Assembly: GCA_002483135.1 (NCBI GenBank)
Contig: DLHI01000037.1
Coordinates: 1-19,822 of the forward strand
Reading direction: 5' to 3'
DNA: 19,822 nucleotides
Origin: Hyphomonadaceae bacterium UBA7672
Lineage (GTDB): Bacteria > Pseudomonadota > Alphaproteobacteria > Caulobacterales > Hyphomonadaceae
Below the pieces are notes generated by a model. It saw nothing but the letters and a program-made list of their open reading frames with translations. It searched no databases and was not told the origin of the DNA. This document shows positions 6,661 through 12,294 of this stretch, piece after piece. Positions within the stretch are counted from its first letter, which is position 1, and each line of letters starts with the position of its first letter. The position numbers were made by a program, and so were the translations under genes.

Positions 6661-7872
6661 CTATGCCACGTCCGGAGAGGGTTGTGTGGGCGGGGTTTCG
6701 GCGCCGGTGGGCGGGTTGGCGGCTTCGGTGATGCGCTCGCTCAGTTCGCGGATGACGCGCTGGGCGTTCTTGCCGGTGAGGCGGGCGACTTCGAGGCCGA
6801 TGCGGCGCTCGGACTCGGCGAGGGCCAGCGCGGTTTCTTCGGCTTCGAAGCCGTGCTTTTCGCGAGCGATGACTTCCCAGTCGCCGCCGCGCGACATGGG
6901 GACGAGGCTTTCGATCCATGAGGCTGTGCCGGCGGCGACGTCTCGCGGGGCGGGCCTGGGATCGGCGAGCGCAGTTTCGTAGACGGCGATGTGCTGGGCG
7001 ATGCAGTCGGTGAGCGAGGCTTGCTGGCGCAGGCGGTCTGTCACGGTGGCGGCGTCGGCGGCGTTGTAGGCGCCGATGGCCTCGCTGACGAGATCCTGGG
7101 TCGTGGGGCGGGACAGGAGGCCGGCGCCGAAGTTGAGGCGGCGCCAGTCTTCGAGACGTTCGGCGGACAGATAGCCGGCAAAGCCCCGCGCGTCGCAGAC
7201 GATGACAGAGCATCCGACGGCGGCCGCTTCCAGCGCCATGCGGGCGGTGGCGAAGACGAGATCGTAGGCGGGCAGCTCGGTCTCGATGGCGTCGCTGACG
7301 CGGCCCGTGGCGGGGCCGAGTTCGGTGAGATCCACGCCATGGGCGAGGCAGGCGGCGCGGATGACTTCGGCATGACCGGGCGTCTTGGTAAGCAGCAGGG
7401 CGCGGCGAGGCTTTTCGGGAAGCGCCGCGCGGCGAACGAAGCGATCGAGATCGACGGCGTTGAGGATGACCGAGAGACGATCCGCCGGCACGCCACGCGA
7501 CAGGCAGCGATCTCGGCAGAGATCATCGACGGCGATAAAGCGCGTGATCTGGGGATGGGGGCGCGGCGCTTCCATTTCGAAGCTGGCGCTGTGGCAGGCG
7601 AAGACCGTGGGCGTCTGCGGAAAGGCGGCCATGGCGGCGAGCGCCGCGGGCGTGTGTTGCGCGTGGATGATGTCGGGGATGGCGGGCACGTCAGCGGCGC
7701 GGTCGACGATGATGTGGCCGCGCGTGCGCATGCGGGCGGCCTGCGGCCCGAGCGTCGGCGCGTAGATCATCGGCTGGTGGCCGGCGCGGCGCAGGCCGTC
7801 GGCGAGGAGTTCGACGACGGTTTCGGAGCCTGAGTTCCTTGCGAGGAACAGGTTGGTGATCAGGACGCGCAA
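6661..7872 (-). CDS. Glycosyltransferase, GT-B / GT4-like
   Basis: The 403-residue protein (start TTG 7872) looks like a GT-B glycosyltransferase transferring a sugar from a nucleotide donor in the cytoplasm. The N-terminal half opens with MRVLITNLFLARNSGSETVV (glycine-loop region of the acceptor domain) and ends with ILNAVDLDRF (about 136-145), the usual GT4 inter-domain signature. The C-terminal half has YDLVFATARMALEAAAVGCS (about 203-222), at the place of the nucleotide-sugar-binding E-x7-E motif of GT4 enzymes. About 100 final residues form a charged helical tail not typical of GT4. The TTG start is chosen because GGGGAG precedes it by 8 bases and the conserved domain begins there; it overlaps the upstream gene by 13 bases, so translation is probably coupled. 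Acceptor and product are unknown. Confidence 0.75.
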   Translation of the reverse strand: MRVLITNLFLARNSGSETVVELLADGLRRAGHQPMIYAPTLGPQAARMRTRGHIIVDRAADVPAIPDIIHAQHTPAALAAMAAFPQTPTVFACHSASFEMEAPRPHPQITRFIAVDDLCRDRCLSRGVPADRLSVILNAVDLDRFVRRAALPEKPRRALLLTKTPGHAEVIRAACLAHGVDLTELGPATGRVSDAIETELPAYDLVFATARMALEAAAVGCSVIVCDARGFAGYLSAERLEDWRRLNFGAGLLSRPTTQDLVSEAIGAYNAADAATVTDRLRQQASLTDCIAQHIAVYETALADPRPAPRDVAAGTASWIESLVPMSRGGDWEVIAREKHGFEAEETALALAESERRIGLEVARLTGKNAQRVIRELSERITEAANPPTGAETPPTQPSPDVA

Positions 7873-8657
7873 TCGACGCGCTCCCCGCTTTCGAGGGGAT
7901 GGGCGGCGGCCCGGCCTCCAAGCAGAGCCAGGGCGAGCGGGCGGACATGGCGCGCATACTCGATCCGCTGGGTGTATTTGCTGGCGGCGACGCGGGAAGC
8001 GCCGATACGCTCCCAGCCGGGCGACCAATTGGCGGCCCATGCGAAGCTGGGCCGGCGGAGCTGTTCGACGGCGAGGGCTGTCGGCTCTTCAGCCAGGAGA
8101 CGGCGCACTTCCTCGGCGAGCGGGGTGTAAGCATCAATGGCGGCTTGCTTGCGGAGCTGGGCCTCGCCATCGAGACGCTGTTCGGCGGCGATGTCGGACG
8201 GGTCGCCGCCGGCGACGGCGCGGGCGACAAGATGGGTGATGGCGCGGCCTTGCCCGTGCAGCGTGGCGACGGCGGCGGCGGCGACGGCCTCACAGAGATC
8301 ATGCATCGGGTTGTAGCCATCGACAGCGTCGCTGACGATCAGCGAGGCGTTCTGGGCGATGGCTGCCTCCACGAGCATATCGACCATGGCGTCGAACAAC
8401 ACGGCGTCGGCATTGAGGATGGCGGCGTACCAGACCGCATCCGGCGCGAGACCAAAGGCGGGGCCCGCGATGGCGCCGGCGCGCGCAACAGCTTCGCGCG
8501 AGTGGCTGGTGCGGATGGCGCCGCCGCCCGATCCATCGGTCATCACGAAGACGGTTGGGCGATGCCGTTCCATCCATCCGAACAGGCGCAGCTCATGTCC
8601 CGGATGCCCATGCACGAGCAATGGCCGTCCGCCGACGACGTCACCTGTGGCCGACAC
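7860..8657 (-). CDS. Divergent PIG-L/LmbE-like protein
   Basis: The 265-residue product (GTG start at 8657, with GGAGG seven bases upstream) begins with PLLVHGHPGHELRLFGWM followed by PTVFVMTDGSG. This resembles the first strand, metal loop and second strand of PIG-L/LmbE N-deacetylases, whose usual loop is AHPDDE. Here the loop is H18-P-G-H21-E, so both usual aspartates are replaced, one by His. A second motif, IVSDAVDGYNPMHDLC (about 107-122), sits where the family carries its distal His. Deacetylase activity on an N-acetyl sugar is plausible but unproven. The stop overlaps the glycosyltransferase start by 13 bases, as expected for a sugar-modification pair. An open frame extends upstream to a TTG at 8723 without a ribosome site. 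Confidence 0.55.
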   Translation of the reverse strand: MSATGDVVGGRPLLVHGHPGHELRLFGWMERHRPTVFVMTDGSGGGAIRTSHSREAVARAGAIAGPAFGLAPDAVWYAAILNADAVLFDAMVDMLVEAAIAQNASLIVSDAVDGYNPMHDLCEAVAAAAVATLHGQGRAITHLVARAVAGGDPSDIAAEQRLDGEAQLRKQAAIDAYTPLAEEVRRLLAEEPTALAVEQLRRPSFAWAANWSPGWERIGASRVAASKYTQRIEYARHVRPLALALLGGRAAAHPLESGERVDCAS

Positions 8658-8765
8658 GATTGCCCCTCCGCCGGATTTCACAGCCCCGGTCTCACCACCG
8701 TATCGGAGATTACGCAATTCCAAAGATCACCGCTGCGCGAATGCTGCAGTGCGCTTCTGGCGAAA

Positions 8766-8781
8766 TTTGTTAGCTAGCAAA
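8766..8781. promoter_or_regulatory. Imperfect 16-bp palindrome upstream of the PIG-L-like gene
   Basis: TTTGTTAGCTAGCAAA is symmetric at 14 of 16 positions and sits in an unusually AT-rich patch of the 160-base spacer between the PIG-L-like start and the dehydratase stop. The position fits an operator or promoter element for the PIG-L-like/glycosyltransferase pair. I could not assign confident -35/-10 boxes. Confidence 0.3.
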
Positions 8782-8817
8782 GTGTGTTTGTAGCAGAGAA
8801 GAACGCGGGATACGCGA

Positions 8818-9825
8818 TCAGGCCGGCGGCGTTCTTGAGATTGCCTGCGTGAACATCTCAGCGTCGACATTGCCGCCGCTTAGGACGATGAGCACGGGGC
8901 CCCGTGCAGCGAAGTGCGCGCGGTTGCTGAGCAGGACCGCAAGGGAGCAGGCGCCGCCGGGTTCGACGACGAGTTTGAGGTGGTGGAAGGCGAAGGACAT
9001 AGCATCGAGGAGTTGGTCGTTCGTCGCAGCGAAGCCGCCCTTCAGGCGGCGCTTGTGGACTTCGAACGGGAGGACGCCGGGCTCGGGCGTCAGCAGCGCA
9101 TCCGCGATGGAGCGGTAGCCGGGATCGTTGGAGACGATCTTGCCGGCGGCGAGCGAGCGGATGGTGTCGTCATGGCCGGCGGGTTCGGCGGCCCAGACTT
9201 CGGTTTCCGGAGAGAGCGCCTCGAACGCGGTGGCGATGCCGGAGAGGAGGCCGCCCCCGGAGGCGTTGCAGATGAGGCTGCCGAAGGTGACGCCCTTGCG
9301 CTTGGCGTCGGTGGCGGCTTCGAGGCCGGCTGTGCCCTGCCCGGCCATGATCCAGCCGTCGTCGAAGGGACGGATGGTGGTGGCGCCGGTTTGCGCGGCG
9401 ATTTCAGCGGCGATGCCTTCGCGGCTTTCCTTCACGCGATCATAGAGGCGCACGGTGGCGCCGCGTCCCCGGGCGGCCTCGATCTTCGCTTTGGGGGCGT
9501 CGGCGGGCATGACGATGGTCGCGTGCAAGCCGAGGATGTTGGCGCTTTCGGCGACGCCTTGTGCGTGGTTGCCGGAGGAAAAAGCGACGACGCCCTTGGC
9601 GTGGTCGGCTTGCGGGATGCGGCTGATGCGGTTCCAGGCGCCGCGCATCTTGAACGAGCCGGTGCGCTGGAGCGTTTCGGGCTTGATCCAGACGGGCGCG
9701 CCGACGGCGCGGTCGAGCGCTTCATTGCGCAGGAGCGGCGTGTGGACGGTGATGCCCTGCAGGCGGGCGGCTGCGTCCTCGATGTCTTCGAGCGTGGGGA
9801 GGTCGTGGAGCGGATCGGTGATCAT
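8818..9825 (-). CDS. PLP-dependent threonine/serine dehydratase
   Basis: This fold-type II PLP enzyme should deaminate threonine or serine to 2-oxobutyrate or pyruvate plus ammonia, in the cytoplasm. The Schiff-base lysine is K59 in TGSFKMRGAW. AFSSGNHAQGVA binds the substrate carboxylate, and NASGGGLLSG (about residue 190) is the phosphate-binding glycine loop, here with NAS in place of the usual PVG. The late motif VLSGGNVD binds the pyridine ring. At 335 residues it lacks the C-terminal ACT-like regulatory domains of biosynthetic IlvA, so it resembles catabolic or serine-racemase-like dehydratases. Substrate is not certain; hydroxy-aspartate ammonia-lyases look similar. The start ATG 9825 has only a weak AGAAG upstream. 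It diverges from the GFA gene. Confidence 0.88.
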   Translation of the reverse strand: MITDPLHDLPTLEDIEDAAARLQGITVHTPLLRNEALDRAVGAPVWIKPETLQRTGSFKMRGAWNRISRIPQADHAKGVVAFSSGNHAQGVAESANILGLHATIVMPADAPKAKIEAARGRGATVRLYDRVKESREGIAAEIAAQTGATTIRPFDDGWIMAGQGTAGLEAATDAKRKGVTFGSLICNASGGGLLSGIATAFEALSPETEVWAAEPAGHDDTIRSLAAGKIVSNDPGYRSIADALLTPEPGVLPFEVHKRRLKGGFAATNDQLLDAMSFAFHHLKLVVEPGGACSLAVLLSNRAHFAARGPVLIVLSGGNVDAEMFTQAISRTPPA

Positions 9826-9877
9826 GGGCCGCTTCTACGCCCGCGGCTGATCCAAGCAAGCGGGAGCTGAATGGCGA

Positions 9878-9899
9878 TGCTGACAGGTAGCTGTCAGCA
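9878..9899. promoter_or_regulatory. Perfect 9-bp dyad in divergent promoter region
   Basis: TGCTGACAG (9878-9886) and its exact complement CTGTCAGCA (9891-9899) flank a 4-base centre. The site lies between the diverging dehydratase (start 9825) and GFA (start 9941) genes, about 50 and 40 bases from each. The size and tight centre fit an operator for a homodimeric repressor such as TetR or MarR types, though no regulator gene is adjacent. As RNA it would also form a stable hairpin. Confidence 0.5.
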
Positions 9900-9940
9900 G
9901 GGTGGTGGCACGGTGGCCTCGTTGATGGAGGAACCGCCCG

Positions 9941-10339
9941 ATGACGCTGATCGCCACCTGCCATTGCGGGTCTACCCGTATCGAGCTTGCCGAGATGCCG
10001 AAGGTGATGAAGGCGTGCAATTGCACGTTCTGTCATCGCTCCGGCGCTGTGTGGGGCTATTACGATCCGGCCGAGGTGAAGGTGGTCGCGGCGGCGCATG
10101 ATGCGATCTATGCGCCTACGGGCATGAACCATCACCATTTCTGCGCGCAGTGCGGCGGCAACACGCACGGGTCGTCGCCGGACTGGGCGTCCGTCTACAA
10201 CAATGACGGGACGGTGAAGGACGGGATGCAGCCGGGCGTGCCTGAGAAGCGCGTGGCGGCGGTGAACATGCGGATGATTGTGGAGCTCGATCTGGACGAG
10301 CTGGCGATCGAGAAGGTGGATGGGCGGAATAGTTGGTGA
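9941..10339 (+). CDS. GFA (CENP-V/formaldehyde-activating) zinc-domain protein
   Basis: The 132-residue product has the GFA beta-fold with its cysteine zinc ligands: C7-H-C9 in ATCHCGS, C26-N-C28-T-F-C31 and C68-A-Q-C71-GG. The sequence between, including SGAVWGYYDPAEV and the HHHF segment just before C68, follows the family. GFA proteins include glutathione-dependent formaldehyde-activating enzymes, but most members have unknown substrates, so a thiol-adduct role is only family inference. The start ATG 9941 has GGAGG nine bases upstream. It stands alone, diverging from the dehydratase and converging on the nitronate monooxygenase, with the 123-bp inverted-repeat element between the stops. 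An overlapping frame from 9871 is a shadow. Confidence 0.88.
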   Translation: MTLIATCHCGSTRIELAEMPKVMKACNCTFCHRSGAVWGYYDPAEVKVVAAAHDAIYAPTGMNHHHFCAQCGGNTHGSSPDWASVYNNDGTVKDGMQPGVPEKRVAAVNMRMIVELDLDELAIEKVDGRNSW

Positions 10340-10377
10340 GGCTGGTGGGCGTGCTCAGGCAACTTTGAATGTTGAGA

Positions 10378-10500
10378 CAGACCCCCACCTTCCTCCCCCT
10401 TTCAGGGGGAGGGACCATGTTGAGAGAGCTTACTTCGCTTTGAAGGGCAGCGGCGCGTCTGGGTCCCTCCCCCTGAAAGGGGGAGGAAGGTGGGGGTCTG
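10378..10500. repeat. 123-bp element with perfect 39-bp inverted arms
   Basis: Bases 10378-10416 and 10462-10500 are exact reverse complements over 39 positions, enclosing 45 bases. Each arm contains its own hairpin, CCTCCCCCT/AGGGGGAGG with a TTC loop. The outer ends read CAGACCCCC and GGGGGTCTG. There is no coding capacity. It lies between converging genes (stops at 10339 and 10515), so it could act as a two-way terminator or transcript end stabiliser, or be a non-autonomous mobile element. No target-site duplication is obvious. Confidence 0.9.
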
Positions 10501-10514
10501 GTTCGGTAGCCGAG

Positions 10515-11498
10515 CTATCCGACCAGCGCGGGCGACGCGAGACCGAGCTTCGCCCTTGCCGCGTTGTACTCCCGCACGAGTTGCGCGACGTACTCGCCTG
10601 CGCCCATGCGCTTGGTTACGCCGCCGACGCCCTGGCCGGCGCCCCAGACGTCTTTCCAGGCCTTGGCTTTGGAGCCTTCGCCGGTGGCGAAGCTCATTTG
10701 GGCCTTCTCGCCTTCGGGCAGGTTGTTGGGGTCCATGCCGGCTTTCGCGATGGAGGGCGCGAGGTAGTTGCCGTGGACGCCGGTGAACAGGGACGAATAG
10801 ACGATGTCCTTCGCGGCGCTTTCGACGATCATGTCCTTGTAGCCTTCGACGGCGCGGGCTTCGTGGGTCGGGATGAAGGCGGAGCCGATATACGCGAAGT
10901 CGGCGCCCATGGCCTGCGCGGCGAGGACCTGCTCGCCTTTCGAGATCGAGCCCGACAGCGCGAGGGGGCCGTCAAAGAACTGGCGGATTTCGGAGATGAG
11001 CGCGAAGGGCGAGAGCGTGCCGGCATGGCCGCCTGCCCCGGCGGCGACGGCAATGAGGCCGTCAGCGCCCTTTTCCAGCGCCTTATGCGCGAAGACGATG
11101 TTGATGATGTCGTGCAGCACGATGCCGCCATAGGAATGGATGGCGTCGTTCACCTCGGGCCGGGCGCCGAGCGAGGTGATGACCACGGGCACCTTGTGCT
11201 TCACGCAGAGGGCGAGGTCTTCCTCGATACGGACGTTGGATTTGTGGACGATGAGGTTCACCGCATAGGGCGCGATCTTCGCCTTGGGGTCTGCTGCGCG
11301 GGCGGCGGCAAGTTCGGCGTTGATGCGGGTGAGCCATTCGTCGAGCTGTTCGATCGGGCGGGCGTTCAGCGACGGGAAGGAGCCAATGACGCCAGCCTTG
11401 CACTGGGCGATCACGAGGTCGGGGTTCGAGATGATGAACAGCGGCGAGCCGATCACCGGGATGGAGAGCTGAGAAGCGAGGGAGGCGGGAATTGTCAT
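10515..11498 (-). CDS. Nitronate monooxygenase family flavoprotein
   Basis: This FMN-dependent TIM-barrel enzyme (former 2-nitropropane dioxygenase family) oxidises alkyl nitronates such as propionate 3-nitronate. The 327-residue product has IPVIGSPLFIISNPDLVIAQ at the start of the barrel, VITSLGARPEV in the middle, then GADGLIAVAAGAGGHAGTLS with the probable catalytic His at 158. LSGSISKGEQVLAAQAMGADFAYIGSAFIPTHEA forms the FMN-phosphate site. Length is typical. ATG 11498 is preceded by AAGG. It converges on GFA over the inverted-repeat element and diverges from the MntA gene with an 86-base spacer. The family also holds related enoyl reductases, so exact substrate is uncertain. No operon partner is evident. 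Confidence 0.9.
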   Translation of the reverse strand: MTIPASLASQLSIPVIGSPLFIISNPDLVIAQCKAGVIGSFPSLNARPIEQLDEWLTRINAELAAARAADPKAKIAPYAVNLIVHKSNVRIEEDLALCVKHKVPVVITSLGARPEVNDAIHSYGGIVLHDIINIVFAHKALEKGADGLIAVAAGAGGHAGTLSPFALISEIRQFFDGPLALSGSISKGEQVLAAQAMGADFAYIGSAFIPTHEARAVEGYKDMIVESAAKDIVYSSLFTGVHGNYLAPSIAKAGMDPNNLPEGEKAQMSFATGEGSKAKAWKDVWGAGQGVGGVTKRMGAGEYVAQLVREYNAARAKLGLASPALVG

Positions 11499-11584
11499 GC
11501 CTTACCTTAACCGGCGGGACAGGTTCCGCAATCGGCGCCCCCTCGCCCGTTGCGGACGACGCCACGGTATGAGACGTTTTGTCC

Positions 11585-11869
11585 ATGACCCGCGAGAGGA
11601 TCATTTCCCGGTTGCGCGAGCTTCGGCCATGGCTGGCCGAGCGCGGGGTATCGCGCGTGCGCCTGTTCGGGTCTGCGGCGCGGGGCGAGGCCGGACCGGG
11701 GAGCGATATCGACCTGCTGGTGGACCTGTCGCGGCCGATGGGGATGGAGTTCTTCGGCCTTGAGGCCGACCTCGCGGAGGCGCTCGGGGCGAAGGTCGAC
11801 CTGCACACCAAGGACAGTCTTCATCGCATCGTGCTGCGGCGCGCGCTTGCCGAGGCGGTCGATGCCTGA
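11585..11869 (+). CDS. mntA: MntA-type nucleotidyltransferase antitoxin
   Basis: The 94-residue product is a minimal nucleotidyltransferase. RLFGSAARGEAGPGSDIDLL carries the GS-x10-D-x-D signature, with G29-S30 and metal ligands D41 and D43; D72 in KVDLHT is the likely third carboxylate. In the characterised HepT/MntA (type VII) systems the antitoxin adds AMP groups to a tyrosine of the HEPN toxin and so silences it. The stop overlaps the next start in ATGCCTGA, an 8-base overlap expected for such a pair. ATG 11585 is preferred over an in-frame TTG at 11579; the ribosome site is weak for either. It is close to the diverging nitronate monooxygenase gene. Confidence 0.88.
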   Translation: MTRERIISRLRELRPWLAERGVSRVRLFGSAARGEAGPGSDIDLLVDLSRPMGMEFFGLEADLAEALGAKVDLHTKDSLHRIVLRRALAEAVDA

Positions 11870-12224
11870 ACCATCCGACCGGCTCGCGCTGATCGAGATG
11901 GTCGAGTGCAGCCATCTCGTCGCCGGGTATATCCATGGATATTCGCGCGATGCCTTTCTAGCTGATCGGCGGACGTGTGACGCCGTCACCATGCAGGTAT
12001 TCGTTCTGGCGGAAGCCGCAAACCGACTGAGTCAGGATGGAAAGACCCTGCTCGGCGACATCGACTGGCGACAGATTCGCGGCCTGCGGAACCGGATCGC
12101 GCACGGATATGGCTCAGTCGACTTCGGCATCGTCTGGGAAATCGCACGGAGCTATGTGCCCGACATCGGCAGCCGGGCGCGGGCCGCCCTGCCCGGCGAT
12201 GCAGACCTGCCCCCGGCAAGTTGA
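11862..12224 (+). CDS. hepT: HepT-type HEPN RNase toxin (DUF86)
   Basis: The 120-residue helical HEPN protein carries R76-N-R-I-A-H81-G-Y83, the RX4HXY catalytic motif of HepT toxins. R and H form the RNase site, and the Tyr is the residue AMPylated by MntA in studied systems. The rest fits DUF86: an early helix with IEMVECSHLVAGYI, the central MQVFVLAEAANRL helix, and VWEIARSYVPDI after the active site. All key residues are present, so the toxin looks intact. The start ATG 11862 lies inside the last codons of mntA, so translation is probably coupled and toxin production tied to antitoxin. Antiphage or stress role is inferred from the family. Confidence 0.88.
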   Translation: MPEPSDRLALIEMVECSHLVAGYIHGYSRDAFLADRRTCDAVTMQVFVLAEAANRLSQDGKTLLGDIDWRQIRGLRNRIAHGYGSVDFGIVWEIARSYVPDIGSRARAALPGDADLPPAS

Positions 12225-12238
12225 CCGCAGCCGCAAAC

Positions 12239-12278
12239 CCTTGACGTAGGGCCATGCGAATGCCTGATGCGGTCAAGG
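12239..12278. promoter_or_regulatory. Inverted repeat CCTTGAC-N26-GTCAAGG before mutA
   Basis: CCTTGAC (12239-12245) and GTCAAGG (12272-12278) are exact complements 26 bases apart, ending 16 bases before the mutA start codon. TTGACG could also serve as a -35 box, but no convincing -10 follows at 16-18 bases. A spaced operator or a weak leader stem are the options. Confidence 0.25.
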
Positions 12279-12294
12279 TTATTTCGAGAGATTC

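Noticed and set aside
8914..9870. A 318-codon plus-strand frame opposite the dehydratase
   Set aside because: Gly/Ala/Asp-rich antisense shadow; the opposite strand has all PLP-enzyme motifs.
9871..10101. Short plus-strand frame starting before the GFA gene
   Set aside because: It has a plausible ribosome site (GGGAG) but most of it is out-of-frame GFA coding sequence with no conserved look; the operator-like dyad lies inside it.
10278..11510. A 410-codon plus-strand frame across the nitronate monooxygenase
   Set aside because: It runs through the inverted-repeat element and antisense to a clear enzyme gene; composition is Gly/Val/Asp-rich shadow sequence.
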